64,000 nt of DNA from Dicyema japonicum (lineage: Eukaryota > Dicyemida > Rhombozoa > Dicyemidae): contig RDEW01000007.1 of NCBI GenBank assembly GCA_011109175.1, positions 1,254,295 through 1,318,294 of the forward strand, written 5' to 3'. Every line of letters starts with the position of its first letter. Within the stretch, counting starts at the first letter, position 1. The notes below the pieces were generated by a model. The model saw nothing but the letters and a program-made list of their open reading frames with translations. It did not search any database and was not told where the DNA came from. Positions 20,961 through 32,341 of the stretch are shown piece after piece. Position numbers and translations under genes: made by a program.

Positions 20961-21993
20961 ATTTTTTCCATAGTCACGTTCTTCTGACATTCTATGTTCA
21001 AAAAGCCTTCATAACCCCTCCATGAATTCAATTAGGGATGGGGACACCCTTATTATGGTGTATTCGATGGTGTTCGATATTCTGAGACGACCATGAGAGG
21101 ACAGTGTTTGCCTTATTTTTTCCGAGTTCGTTCCTTTTGCTTTCATTGGAAGACGGAAGAGTGAACTAACAACGACGCAACAAATCTTCCAAAACTTTGG
21201 GCCTGCAATGAGAAATAAATCTCGATCAGTAACTTGTGGCAGAAAATATTAATTTTCCATTAAAATTTTAGTTTTACTAATAGTGATGAGTTTTACTGGC
21301 AAAAATTGTCCTATTCAGTACATTTGAACGATATCTCATGAATCCGTCACCTCGTCCACGATCTCGAGAAGAATGAGACATGGGCTCTCATCTACCATGA
21401 ATAAAATAAACATTTCATGTAGGAGATAATCACCACCTCAATCATACAGCCAAACAAATACAAACGGAATCTGTAAATTCAAAGTCAATGTGTGACAGCT
21501 ACTTCGCTTCACGTTTTAAATTTTCTGCTCATTTTAACCGCCAAAATAAATAAATGTTATTTAAGCAAAGAAATCTCATATAGACCATTTTCGTATAATA
21601 ATAAAAATATATTGATTTAATCTAAAAAATGTCAGGTATGAAAGTATGAGTCACAAGAACAATAAATATTTTATTGTGAAAGTCATCAGTGTGTAAGTCA
21701 CACTGAGGATTTTCGGAATTTTTGAAGCAGCTATAGGCACGATTAGACGTGAATAGAGTGAAGGTAAATTTTGATGATGACAAAGAGAGTTGATTATGAT
21801 CTGTTCCTGGAAGAGATGATGAAATCTTCTACATAAGGCAAGAGTAATAGACTTAGACCATCAAACTAGTGGACTTCATGAAAGAATAAATTGAATAACA
21901 TCAGGTTAAAAATAATAATATGATCTTTAATACAATATATAAAATAAATTGAATATAATAATTAAATAACGCGGGATTAAGTGACATAAGGTG
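20961..21993. other. Intergenic stretch upstream of EXO1
   Basis: Mostly AT-rich non-coding sequence. It includes a repeat at about 21,330-21,470 (listed separately). The EXO1 promoter must lie at its right end, without a recognisable motif. Confidence 0.5.
21330..21470 (+). repeat. Repeat family C (TCATCCACCAT)
   Basis: Blocks resembling CCGTCAC.TCGTCCACGATC, GAGAAG.A.GA and CTCTCATCTACCATGA recur around 31,990-32,230 and 52,370-52,590. Diverged. Nature unknown. Confidence 0.4.
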
Positions 21994-23382
21994 ATGGGAA
22001 TTAAAGGTCTTCACAAATATTTATCATCAATAACAAAAAAGGCCAATCTGAAGCAATTTTCCGGTCTTCGAGTTGCTGTGGATGCAAATTGTTGGCTTCA
22101 TCGAGGCACTTTTTGCTGTATCTCTGATCTATTTCACGAAAGGCCAACTACAATGTAAAAAACTTCTAAAACTTACAGGTACCTCAAGTTTTGCTCCAAG
22201 ATGATCAAATTGTTAACGGATAACAAAATAATCCCAATCTTAGTTTTTGACGGGCTTTCATATCCACTTAAGTCCGAAACTAATGAAAAGAGATCAAAGT
22301 AAATGACATTTAACCTTTAAGTGACCGAAAAACTAACCGTGAAATGGCCTTCAAACTTCTTAGCAAAGGCAAGAAAGGGGAAGCCTATGAGTTTATGCGG
22401 CGGTCGGTGGGAATCAACTTTTCCATGGTTCAGGAGTTTATTAAGGTTTATATTGGTGGAATTCCAGCTTTGTGTCGAACTGGGAATTGACTACATTGTG
22501 GCACCATATGAAGCCGACTCTCAGATCGCCTATTTGTGTAAAACAGGGACCGTAGACTTTGCCATATCTGAAGACTCGGACCTGTTAGCATTTGGCTGCT
22601 CCAAGGTGCTATATAAACTGGACGATTCTGGATCCGGAGAATATGTGGACATGAGTAAAGCTGAGAAGATCTTCAAAAGTGCATTTGAGCACACCACTTT
22701 CCTAAAAATGTGTATTTTGGCGGGCTGTGATTATTTGCCGTCACTCCCTGGAATCGGAATTGTCCGTTCTTCTACGATTATGTTCCGCAATGGACTCAGC
22801 GTCGGTGGAGATGTAAAGAAAGTTACCCCATTTGCTTATTTTAGGAAATTATAGCCAAGGTTAGAGCTACTTTCCCTAACTCCTTCTCTGAGAGTCAATT
22901 GACGGACTATTCTTCTCAGTTTTCGGTTGTCTATCACGCCTTTTTCTATCAGCCTGTATTTGACATTATTACCGGGTCTATGACTTATCTTAATCCTCTG
23001 TCCGAGACAGCTGATTGCAATATGTCCAATGAGTGGTATTGTGGTCTCTTATCGAAGTATTCTTTCTGACGACTACGCGCTGAATGTGGCTTTGGGGAAT
23101 GTGAATACAAAAACAGGGGATGTTTCTGGTCGCGTTTTTTCGATACCGGTGATTTGAAATTGTAAGGTTTAGACAAGAGGGGACTCTATTTGGAGTTCTC
23201 TAAAAAGTATGACGAGAGACCCGTTGAAGAGCGTGAATAAGGAGATGGTCAAATCACCTATTGTCAAAAGGAAAGTTCGTAGTAAATATTTTGCCAATAA
23301 TGGGGATACAACAGACTCCCCTAGTATTAAGTTATTTAATCATTTAGATTTACGGTCCAAGAAAAGAAAGCTTGATTTGTAG
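21994..23382 (+). CDS. EXO1: Exonuclease 1 (FEN1/XPG family nuclease)
   Basis: Seven exons join in frame to 416 residues. Introns are 22155-22178, 22299-22321, 22446-22467, 22822-22844, 23036-23057 and 23149-23172 (22-24 bp each). The start MGIKGLHKYL matches the conserved N-terminus that must be free for catalysis. Metal-binding acidic residues are visible in VAVDANCWLH, LVFDG, APYEADSQIAYL, ISEDSDLLAFG and GCDYLPSLPGIG (the helix-two-turn-helix). EXO1 resects 5' ends in mismatch repair, recombination and replication. The C-terminal region after ILSDDYALNVALGN is short and basic. Vertebrate EXO1 is ~850 residues, so the long mismatch-repair-protein binding tail is missing, as in compact genomes. 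Confidence 0.93.
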
Positions 23383-23759
23383 TTAAATGGTCTTTTTATT
23401 GAAACATGCGTTTTGTTAAATTTGTATATTTGGTGGTATATGGTAATACGGAGTAAATATAAGTCCTGGTTGAGTAGTAGTTGAATTCAGGCGTTTGTGT
23501 GACGTTTAGCTGTGGATTCGATTCTCTAACAGCTTGTCGAAGGTTTCCTTTCTGCTCTTTGGCTTCTTCATCTCATAAGAGGTGTCATTAATAATATGAT
23601 GACGGCTATTCTCTTATATTACCTATTTCGTCATTTTTATAAAAAAGACCACAAGTGGACGACTATAGGATCTTGACAAAACACAGATCCCCCAACATGG
23701 CTCAGTGTTCTTCCCTAGAACCCATAATGGACAAAGACTTCCGCAGTTATATTCCTTAT
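23383..23759. other. Intergenic stretch downstream of EXO1
   Basis: AT-rich sequence with no gene seen. A repeat family B copy starts at about 23,760. Confidence 0.5.
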
Positions 23760-24080
23760 TGTTATTTATTGATTTACGTAAACTCCCTTCAAGTGAAGGA
23801 AGAAGGAGGCTGACAGGAAAGTAACTACCAAAGCTGGTCGGTTCCAGAGATCTGTCAGGAATATCTGGTGCCAGGGTGTGAGAAGATGTGGTCTGTCTTG
23901 TGGTCGTTTAGATGGTATTGAGACCATAACGATGAAGCTGATCGTCCGATACTGTTTATATACCGCGGTGGACATGAACTTCCCGGGGATAGGGAAGCTG
24001 CCATCAAGGTTTTGCTGCATGGAGAGATAATTGAAAGTTCCAAAGTAACACCAAACTAATATCTCATGTAATTCCGACAA
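23760..24080 (+). repeat. Repeat family B copy
   Basis: Starts ATTTATTGATTTACGTAAAC. Its middle (AGAGATCTGTCAGG, ATCTGGTG, CTGATCGTCCGATACTGTTTA, ACTTCCCGGGGATAGGGAAG) matches 30,775-31,060 and 57,265-57,485 in order. The open frames on it are not conserved between copies. Confidence 0.65.
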
Positions 24081-24289
24081 GTTTTAACAGAGACCTCGAT
24101 TCAGCCTGATCCTCCTCCCTCGAGCCCGCACAATCACGTATCTGGCTTACAGCCGGATGTCGTCTTTGAATGGACACGCACCTCGGTTCTGAGTCCATTT
24201 CCATAAGCCAATCGCTTACTATTATTATAAGCAATTATGCTATTTATTACCCCGGGTTTACAATCTTTTGTAAGCCCAGTACAAACAGT

Positions 24290-24440
24290 CACAACTAATT
24301 AAACCAAAAGAAGACTATGTGCAGACCAAATCCATCCTCTAATAGTCCATTAAAGACTTCCGCTTCAGAAGAGAGGTGAAGAAGTAGATTCGCCCTCTTC
24401 TATTTACACGTCCTACCTAAGCGGACATCACTTCATTCTT
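24290..24440 (+). repeat. Repeat family A copy
   Basis: CACAACTAATTAAACCAAAAG, ATCCTCTAATAGTCCATTA, GACTTCCGCTTCAGAAGAG and GGACATCACTTCATTCTT match 39,365-39,560 closely and 9,860-10,035. Confidence 0.65.
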
Positions 24441-24830
24441 CGGCGGAAGAGTTTTCATAATGGTTATCTTCACCAGAGGATTTGGTCAAGGAGATGGTAG
24501 GAAGATCCATTTCAACTACTGTGTCATGCCAGAAGGACTCGTCGCCTAACAGGTGGGATCTGTTTGACGAGAATTGGCCTTCGCCGAAAGCTCCATTTTT
24601 CCAATTCGAACCCACGACCTTCAGATCCGATGTCATCAAACGTTGCATTCTGCAAGAAGACGAAAGCATGCACAACACGAGAAATCAAATGACTAGTTAA
24701 CTTCTTCCAACTCTGGTGATTCTTTGCCTCGTCTCGCAGCCTGTCGAGGTATTCCCCGTCTTTGAGGCGTTTCCCGATTTCCTTAAGATCTTCGTTAGAG
24801 ACGATCAGTAGAGTTGATCAGGGAAAGACG
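24440..24830 (-). pseudogene. LINE 3'-end fragment
   Basis: Minus strand reads DLKEIGKRLKDGEYLDRLRDEAKNHQSWKKL and SHLISRVVHAFVF, the post-RT segment seen at 19,690 and 52,070. Frames break repeatedly. Confidence 0.4.
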
Positions 24831-24849
24831 AGCGTCCAGGACAAAGTAA

Positions 24850-25374
24850 TCCTCCATGGTCATGTTTGCGGGGGTCCCCATGCCCATACGAAGTATTTGT
24901 CCAAACAGCCTCCAGGATCTCGCAAGAAATAGTTGTGCTCCTCATTCTCTTATAAAAATGTCGGACGACAGTCTGGAGTGGTTCCAGGAAAAAGGGTATG
25001 CTGAAGTTAATTTCTGTGGAAGAGTTCAGCTTTCCAAGTTCTTATCTTGCGCAGGTCCAAGTGCCGGCATTATACAGGAGTATTGGTTTCACAAGTGCGT
25101 TGACTCTTGTCTCCACATAGAGCCTTTACGGGCAAATCAGGTTTACTTGATTGAGTGCAATGCGAAATTTTTTTTGAAATTGCAATTTAAAATCAAATTA
25201 GTTTTATTTTTCTTTGATAATAATTTAAAAAATTTATAAATGTATTTTTTTCAACTTTGTTGTTTTATTAATGGTTTGAATTTATCATGTTAATATTTAT
25301 AGAGCGAAGAGAAGTGCTCAGATAAATCATATAAGCGTTTTTTAATAGTTTTAAATATAGGAAATCATGACAGA
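24850..25374. other. ORF of unknown nature and AT-rich DNA
   Basis: A 127-codon plus-strand frame (24,856-25,239) includes SLEWFQEKGYAEVNFCGRVQ but has no recognised domain and may be transposon-derived. The rest is AT-rich. The 5' exon of the next gene may lie near 25,270-25,370. Confidence 0.3.
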
Positions 25375-25795
25375 TTGAAAAAACCACATACTGTTAAACA
25401 AAATGATGAAGTGATCTCATATCCTCACAAAAAACAATCAGATACGCATAAATATGGCATGAAATCAAATTCCCAAAAAAACGCTGAGAAAATAGAAAAA
25501 AGGAAACTTTTGTGGTCGTCAAATTCTATCGTTTGTTCTATTTTATTGAGATTTTGAGGATGCTAAATCCAAGTGGGAGAACAGCAGTTCTGTCATATCT
25601 CACCAGCAGGGCAGTCAGGCATCAGCCAAATTTAGACGAATGGTTGGCCTCTCAGAGGACTCTTCAGCTGTTTCAGCTGATACTTCACAACAAACCCAAT
25701 TGTTTAATGACTTGGACAAGCAATTTGAAAAGGCTCGGAATGCAAGATTCAATAAGGAGGGAGTTGGATCACGATCCACTTTTAATTCAAAATAA
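25375..25795 (+). CDS. SMAP/KNOP1-like lysine-rich nuclear protein
   Basis: Exon A (from at least 25,375, upstream start unresolved) is Lys/His-rich (KKPHTVKQNDEV ... NAEKIEKRKLLWSSNSI). A 28-bp intron 25,531-25,558 (GTTTGTTC...TTTTGAG) joins it in frame to DAKSKWENSSSV, then SAKFRRMVGLSED and LFNDLDKQFEKARNARFN, ending TAA 25795. The pattern W..SSF, KFRRLMG, then a D-LEKQFEKAR helix and a Gly near the end fits the SMAP domain found in small acidic protein and at the C-terminus of KNOP1, a nucleolar protein of poorly known role. No catalytic function is implied. The assignment rests on this short domain. Confidence 0.5.
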
Positions 25796-25879
25796 TCCTT
25801 TTATTTTGTTTACCTTGGTTTTTTACGTCTGTGAAGATATTCTTATGAATTCTCTCAAAATTCAAGACCATCAGGGGTT

Positions 25880-26330
25880 TATTAATTTGCCCCGAAAACG
25901 AGACTACGCTTGTACGACGCAAGCATCTGAGTCCGTTCTGAGGCGACTTAAAAAGTTGGACTCTGCCAGCGAACGAAATTATGGCAAACGATATCGTTCC
26001 TAGGGGTCTCCAAAATATTGAACAGAACTGTGTATGGGAGAATGAAGTGTTCGCCAAACTCGGTTTAAAATCACGGAGGCTCTTTGGACACGTTCTGAGA
26101 ATGGACCTGAATGCCTTAGTTAACGTAGCCATGGAGGATTTCTTCGCTTCTGACGCTCTCCCATTCCGTAGACGATCGACGACCACGGTCCTAGACGGGG
26201 ACTTTCAAAAAGATTGGAAGACGCTTATGAGAGGGAGAGGATGGACTACGTGAGCTTGCGTATGACAGAGACAAGTGGAGAAAGATGGCTTTGTTACTAG
26301 TTTCTCGATGCTTCCGAGCTTGAGATTGAC
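25880..26330 (+). pseudogene. LINE 3'-end fragment
   Basis: ESVLRRLKKLDSASERNYGKR and, in another frame, SRRLFGHVLRMD followed by an arginine-rich and DFQKDWKTLMRGRGW stretch: the RxxGHVLRM ... DRxxWR layout of LINE C-termini (compare 45,400-45,700). Multiple frameshifts. Confidence 0.5.
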
Positions 26331-26385
26331 GCAGTCATCAATGATACCCTACATATAACTGGAATTTCTACAGGGACTCAGACGC

Positions 26386-26480
26386 AACAAAAAAGTTAAG
26401 AACATTCCTTCCAATGATTAGTTAGCACAACTGTTCTTTACTCTCAAAAAAAAGTGTGCGCCCTGCACAGTATGGTTATA
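26386..26480 (+). repeat. SINE 3' fragment
   Basis: AAGAACATTCCTTCCAATGATTAGTT ... CTGTTCTTTACTCTCA ... AAAGTGTGCGCCCTGC matches the 3' half of the SINE at 40,823-41,150. The tRNA-like head is missing. Confidence 0.55.
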
Positions 26481-27289
26481 TTATTAATCTAAGGAGTCAT
26501 TGAGATGTTGTGTTAGTTGCCGAACTCATAAACAAATGTCTCCCACACTAAGAAAACATAAAGTTATGTTCGATAGTCCATAGGAGCTAAACATAAGGGG
26601 AGTCGATGGTTCTTGAGAAAGGGAAAATTCTGCCCAAGAAGAGTTCATATTAGATTTTGTCTAGAACAGACAATGTTCAGACTTACTCTGCATGGCCACT
26701 ATAAGTCTTGTCTAACATGTTCAGATCACTTAAAATATGACTACTTTGATCTTTCATACAGAAATGACGTGTCGTTGTTGTACATCGATTATTCGATCAA
26801 GTTTATCCCAATAAGGCTTTGAACCGAAAATATATGCTTGAAGAAATCTCAAAAATTAAAACTTGACAGTTCTGCAGTAAGATTTGCTTAAAAGCCGAGA
26901 TCTCCAGAACATCTGAAAGTCAGATCATATCTATAGTGAGAAAAACCTTCTCTATGGAGATTAAAACATGGTAAAACGTAAGAAAATGATCAAGGACACT
27001 GGGGTTACTTAATTAGAGGATAACTCTTATTTTCTTTCTGATGTTCTCGGGGTTATTCCGTAATTTAAAATCTAGCATACGTGTCTGTTTGTGTGTATCT
27101 GTTTATCAGTAATCGAGCTTTTTAAGGTAAAAGGCATTCTCGTGCCAGAATAATGTAAAAATGATCGTTATGATATAAAATGATGTAAACCCTCAAAGAT
27201 TGGTCCCTGAGTTGGAAAATTTGACCGAAGTTAAATAAGAATCGGGAAAAATTAAACAAGTTGGTAAATAAACACAATTTATAGTGTTT
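26481..27289. other. Non-coding stretch
   Basis: I see short frames only (26,613-26,822 plus strand, no domain) and AT-rich DNA. No RNA gene recognised. Confidence 0.5.
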
Positions 27290-27690
27290 CTTTACCATAA
27301 ACGTCACTTTCCCGACCAATATCGTCACTAAATTGTTTGAGGGTAAAAACAAAAAAAAATGTAGCAAACAAAAAAGTGAGAAATTATTCCGTGATAATTT
27401 TCTAGATAAGCATCACGGTAAATACCGAAACATTTTTCTGAAAAACCCAGAACAATCATTTTGGGTAATAATTTCTAATCCTTTTGGCGAATAAGGGAGT
27501 AAATAGAGAACACGGAGATTTTTTATTTCAATATTCTTCAATGCCCGTATAATGACGAATACGTGATATCAAAAATAAAGATCGGGTCTTCAATTCCCTC
27601 TTTTTAACAAAAATTTTTAAAGATTCCAGAAAAATCTTAAAATCCTCCCCGTTAAGCATAGTTGGTTCTGGTGGCCCCTACAGGAGAGTA
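27290..27690 (-). pseudogene. IS630/Tc1-superfamily transposon remnant
   Basis: The motif ACTTTCCCGACCAATATCGTCACTAAATT at 27,307-27,335 and the block CCCGTATAATGACGAA...GTCTTCAATTCCCTC (27,543-27,600) match 30,075-30,340, where the minus strand encodes a transposase end. Coding here is degraded beyond frame. Confidence 0.45.
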
Positions 27691-28077
27691 GGCAGAAGAT
27701 CCTGAAACAGTATTAGCACACGGTATTCGCCTTGACTACTGGCTATTCCCTCCAAGATTGCTAGCGAGAATCTGTAAATTGATCATAAATTTTGTAAATT
27801 ATCATTTATATGTTAATTTGTGCCTTTTAACTGTTAATCTGCTTTACAATGAGAATCTCGCTCACCAACCTGAAAGAGTCTTCGGGCCCAAGACAGTCTC
27901 ATTCTTGAAATCGCTGAGTCGAGGATTTCCAAAGTAATGAAAGATCATCGGGAGATGGATTTGTCAGGGGAAAATGTCATAGTCCTATTAACTCTTTATC
28001 CCATTAACTTTAAACATATCCACTGGAAACGTGGGAGAACGAACCGTACGACCTTCTCCACCACTTCAGCATATTAG

Positions 28078-28530
28078 ATGGAGGTAGTTTTCAGATATTT
28101 CAGTTTCAAGTGTGAGAGTCTTGCACTGATGCGGATTTCTTTTGTTCCACTAATGATTTTTCTCCAACTTTTCACTCAACAACGAAAAACATTTGATCAA
28201 TCTCCCACTTTATTACTCAATCTCGCAAAAACGCACATGAGGGTAGCTTTGGTTTCTAGCGATGCCCAAGGTTTTTGACTCCATTTTGGAGATCTTAGCG
28301 ACTAATAGCTATCCGAACATCGTAGCTAAAAATTTCCTTTTTGGTCGACATGGAAGAGTAAGTTACAACATAAAATCAAAATCTCGCATGTTACCCATTG
28401 AAGTACCACGTGGTTCTTTACTCTCACCTGCTTTACCCATCTTCTCGACATTTCTACAAATTACAATCAAACCTGGTTTTCTTTATATCGACAAAGAAAT
28501 AGACATCTTTGTCAGTGGTCTCTGACATCC
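28078..28530 (+). pseudogene. LINE reverse transcriptase fragment
   Basis: ALVSSDAQGF then, shifted, VFDSILEIL, NFLFGRHGRVSYNI and IEVPRGSLLSPALPIF correspond to RT blocks (LDAxKAFDS, FLxxRxxxV, VPQGSxLSPxLF) of jockey/CR1-type LINEs. Stops and a frame change at about 28,262. The YADD block was not found. Confidence 0.65.
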
Positions 28531-28539
28531 AGTTACTTC

Positions 28540-29074
28540 TTGTCCGGGTGAATCACTACATCCACCAATATGCTATCAATTTCGGCATCTAAATTGTGAT
28601 TTACCACATTCACTTCGGATAGGGGCTTCAGAGGCGACCCCGAGGTGGCCCCGCCGATATTGAGTAATCGGAGAACCACTTATGGCACTTTCACGCATCA
28701 CGTCGGTGGAGTCCCTACTAAAGGGGAACTTAGGAAGTGAGGCATTTCTAAACACTATTCTAGAAAACCGCTCTCCTTCCTACAATCAACAGTAACCACG
28801 AAATCCTTTAAGTTCATGCAAAAAACCAAGAAAGAAAAATTGACCACGTATAGAAGAAACTAATCAACCCCAAGATCACCCTAATCAAGTTCCTCTATAA
28901 AAATTCGCCGACTCACTTCCGTTAAACTTTGGGATCACTGGTGGACCACACAAGGAGTCCGAAAATTATAAGAAACTAGAGTCACCTAATTAGCCGTTTT
29001 GACATCTTTACTAGTGATCTTGGGATTTTAAATAAATATAAAAATATCAGGTTACAAAATTAAAATTATTCGAA
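28540..29074. other. Non-coding stretch
   Basis: No coding region recognised. Possibly further LINE remnant at its left end. Confidence 0.4.
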
Positions 29075-29538
29075 TCAATCATTCTGTTTGTATAGTACAA
29101 GTTGTTTGTTAGAAAAATCCTCCGTGTCAGAATTTCTATAAAAATTAATCAATTCAAACCTTATCACCTTGTCCAACAAAACACTTGGAAAGGGCCTGCT
29201 CAGGGAATACAAATTTTCAAGCTCAGAGCTTAAATAAATCTCACGTGGAAAAAATGGGCCATTGTTTGAACTTGGGATATCTGGATCTTTCGTATGTTGA
29301 TCGATTTCTACATAATCTGGACAAGGTCTCTTAATAGGTGCTTCATAATCACTTGTTAATTAGTCAAATTGAAAACTTATTTTCTGGTGGCAGTCTTCTT
29401 TTCTTTCCACTCATAGGAATTTGATGATTTCTTAAATAATTTGGTCTTTTAGGAGAAGATGAATAAGAGTATCTAGTTATAATTATCATTATATTACAAT
29501 TCATGAATATTTGTGCGTTTAAGAGAAGAATAACTCAT
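29075..29538 (-). CDS. Unidentified small protein, three exons
   Basis: From ATG 29538 (MSYSSLKRTNIHE) a 25-bp intron (GTAATATAATG...ACTAG) leads to YSYSSSPKRPNYLRN ... KRRLPPEN, and another 25-bp intron (GTTTTCAATTTG...AACAAG) to DYEAPIKRPCPDYVEID ... GPFFPREIYLSSELENLYS ... VLLDKVIRFELINF, ending TGA 29075. About 135-140 residues, rich in Ser/Lys/Pro/Arg at the N-terminus with a helical acidic C-terminus. The two introns restore one frame and match the size class of neighbouring genes, so it looks real. The repeated KRP and SPKR motifs suggest a nuclear protein. I recognise no family. Confidence 0.5.
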
Positions 29539-29689
29539 TGTAATTAGCACAAGAGAAAGACACACAAAATAGAAAATTCAAATGACTTATAATTATTTTA
29601 AAATATTAATTTTTTTTAATTTACAAAAAATATAATTTAGTCAAACTCACCGCACTTGATTAAAGAAATATCAAGTGGATCAACTGACG

Positions 29690-29815
29690 CCTCTTAGGGT
29701 CTAAAGAAAACACAAAGTAGAACGAAATTCTTAGACCAGGTAAGTAGAGTTGTGAGAATCGAACCCAGGGCTAATCAGTCTCGAGTGATTGCACTACCAC
29801 TGCTGAATAATGAGT
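29690..29815 (-). repeat. tRNA-derived SINE head (type 2)
   Basis: Minus strand reads GCAGTGGTAGTGCAATCACT (A-box-like) and, ~30 bp on, GGGTTCGATTCTC (B-box), then a non-tRNA body. The anticodon arm does not fold as a clean tRNA, so a tRNA-derived repeat is preferred. Confidence 0.5.
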
Positions 29816-30047
29816 CCTTCTTAGTGATTTCAAGTAATTTTTTAGTTACACTTGACTGATTGAATTATTCATTATTAATCGCATCATTTTCCATACCAAG
29901 CAATCCTATGTATGTGAAGATTAAGTTCGACACGGAATCAACGATATGAGTCCCCTTGGGGAAGTTTCTAAGTTAATGTAAGCGAAAAATCAGTGTTAAT
30001 GACTAAAACTAAAGGTTATCTTAAAAAATGATAATCTTGACGTGGAT

Positions 30048-30525
30048 TATATAGGATTTGACGACCAATAGCGTAACTTTCCCGATCAATAGCGTCACTA
30101 AATTTTTTAAGTGTAAAAGCAAATTTTTGTTTTAATTTTCTCTTTTCAGCAGCTCCTCTGGAAACATATAGTTTTTCCATGTGCTGAATAAATTCTCACC
30201 TGGACTGAGAAATGGCGAGTAAAGGGGTAATGAACATAGATATTGTCCGTATAATGATGGATTCAGGCATATCGGGTCCTCAATTCCCTCTTCGAAATAA
30301 AGATTTTTTAAGGATTCCATAAAAATTGGTCATTGATGTAATTTCTGGTTCTACATGAATTTAAGCAGAAGATACTGAAATATCTCTTCCTCGTCTTGGT
30401 CTATACGATAGTGAAATTGGACCTCATCATGAGTTTTAAGATGTTCTTTTATCAAAAAATATATTTACCCTTGTCCCAATGTTAACGAGTAGAAAGTGAC
30501 GCTAATGGTCGGGAAACCCTATATT
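30048..30525 (-). mobile_element. Small IS630/Tc1-type element with terminal inverted repeats
   Basis: The left end TATAGGATTTGACGACCAAT (30,049) and the reverse complement of the right end, TATAGGGTTTCCCGACCATT (ending ~30,526), are inverted repeats continuing into AGCGT.ACTTTC. The minus strand encodes LPLYSPFLSPGENLFSTWKNY, the third-catalytic-residue region of IS630/Tc1-like DDE transposases (YSPFLNPIExxFSxWK). About 480 bp, internally deleted, inactive. Confidence 0.65.
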
Positions 30526-30774
30526 ATTCATTTCAAATGTTAAATAATAGTCAGATGGAAGAATGGAGAAGGATGACTTACTGAGTTAAGTCCAAGTTAG
30601 AAGAGGCCGAAATTTTAATTTTTTATTAATATTAAAATAAGATTTTGGAGAACAATACTGCGTTAGGTAACGTGAGAAGTCTCTAGGCTATAAAAGTATA
30701 GCTGGCTGTGTACAAAGCAAGCTTTGACTTATCCCCCTTTTTTTGGGGAGCATGAATAAACGCCGATATCGTTA

Positions 30775-31060
30775 TAAGTGATTTATTTACCCCCGGTCCT
30801 TTGTAGTAAAAGAAACCGATAGCTAACAAGAAAGTAACTACCCAGACCAGACCCTCTCAGAGATCCTTCAAGTGTATCTGGTGTGGCGTAGAACTCCAAA
30901 GGAGACCGGGACAAGAGAAGAGGCGCCCGTCTTCTGGTTGCCTAGAAGGCAGAAAGGGCAAAATGGATCGTCTGATTCTGCTTAAATGGTCTTATAAAAG
31001 CGCTCCAAGTAGACACTAACTTCCCGTAGTAGGGAAGTTGTTGATACCGAGGCTTTTGAT
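30775..31060 (+). repeat. Repeat family B copy
   Basis: Begins ATTTATTTACCCCCGG, then CAGAGATCCTTCAAGTGTATC, TGGTGTGGC, GGACAAGAG, GGATCGTCTGATTCTG and ACTAACTTCCCG..TAGGGAAG in the order seen at 23,760 and 57,265. Confidence 0.65.
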
Positions 31061-31619
31061 GTCAATAGTAGAAACTTAGTCGTGGATTTAAAGGCGCAAT
31101 TGAATGTGCTCAGTCTCTGGAATGGTTTGAAGAATGCAAACTTTGTCACCGAGGGTAGGTATGATTCTCCATTTTTTATGAAAAACCAAAGGCTGTGGAC
31201 CGGATGCTCCAGGGTTTTATTAACAACCACGTGCTCTACAAATAGCCACAAATAAGCCATTTGTCCCCATTGCTATAATTTTAGGGTTTTTTGAAATTCT
31301 ACGTGCCATTATTGTGACCCTGGTGAAAACACTCGAGTACAGAAGATCTGCCACGTTTTTCTCGCCATATACGGTCTCCTCCGTCACTCTTTCGAATTAG
31401 AATATCCAAGGGTGTCGGCACCATGTTATTTTTGTCCATGGATCACTTCTCTGTCACTCCAAAAGTCCTTTTTATGTAGCTCGGAAGATGAGCTAATGTT
31501 TCATATTAAATTTGATAGTCCTTGTTTGGAATTGTCATAATTTGAGTGGACTTGATTGGATTTGAAGATGTACTAGAAATATTCTGAAGATAAAAGGTTT
31601 TTGAATTTTAAAGTTTTTC
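31061..31619. other. Non-coding stretch
   Basis: Short frames on the minus strand without recognised domains (30,982-31,260). Nothing else supported. Confidence 0.4.
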
Positions 31620-31765
31620 ATTGACGAATGACGACGCTATCAGTGAACATCTCACGACGGAACAAAATCGTCTATAAAGAACTTACACACAACGAAAAAG
31701 AAAAAAGAAGTGTAGAGCATTCCTTGTTTTTCCTTCTACGATTAGTTCTCAAAACTGTTCATGAT
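31620..31765 (+). repeat. SINE fragment
   Basis: GACGAATGACGACGCTATCAGTGAA, CGTCTATAAAGAACTTACACAC, then an AAAAAGAAAAAAGAAG run match the core and 3' part of the SINE at 40,823. The head is missing. Confidence 0.55.
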
Positions 31766-31989
31766 ATGGTTTTTGTAAAATTCAATAAAAATATATGGGA
31801 GCTGCTGTTGCGTCAAAAAGGACGCTTGAGAGTTGCTTGTTGAGCAGAAAAGGAGTAAATACTCGGAAGAGAAGTTCAATTCAGCAGCCTGGTTAAGATG
31901 GCATCTTGCTTTGGTTATTATGTAAAGATTTCAATATAAAATAAACGCAAAAAGATTAAATATCATCATACACGTGCAACATCAGGCAA

Positions 31990-32230
31990 ATGATCCCCCA
32001 AACTATATCAATTTCCGACTGGATGAGATTTGAACCAAGGTCCTATGTGCATCCGGCATTTCCTTTCTTAGTTCAGAATTTCAGTTTTCCGATGTCTCAC
32101 GAGTTTAGCCTCGTCCATGCTCGCAGGAAGAAAGACAAAGGCTTTCATCCATCATATTTCTTGCAATATGGTACATCACCGCCTCATCCCTGGCCAACTG
32201 GGGACACAAAAATTGTAGACTTACAGTTAA
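31990..32230 (+). repeat. Repeat family C copy
   Basis: Series GACTGGATGAGATTTGAACC, CCTATGTGCATCCG, TCGTCCATGCTCGCAGGAAG and GGCTTTCATCCATCATAT parallels 52,370-52,590. Open frame across it is incidental. Confidence 0.45.
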
Positions 32231-32341
32231 ACCATGCAAGTGAACATTATTTCCTTTCAAAATTAAAATTCTATTATAACCATTGAGTAAAACACGTGCA
32301 ATTTTAAAATTTCTAAGATATGAAAAAATTAAGAAAAACGA

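Noticed and set aside
29690-29815. Possible true tRNA gene
   Set aside because: A and B boxes are present, but the acceptor and anticodon stems do not pair, so a tRNA-derived SINE is the better call.
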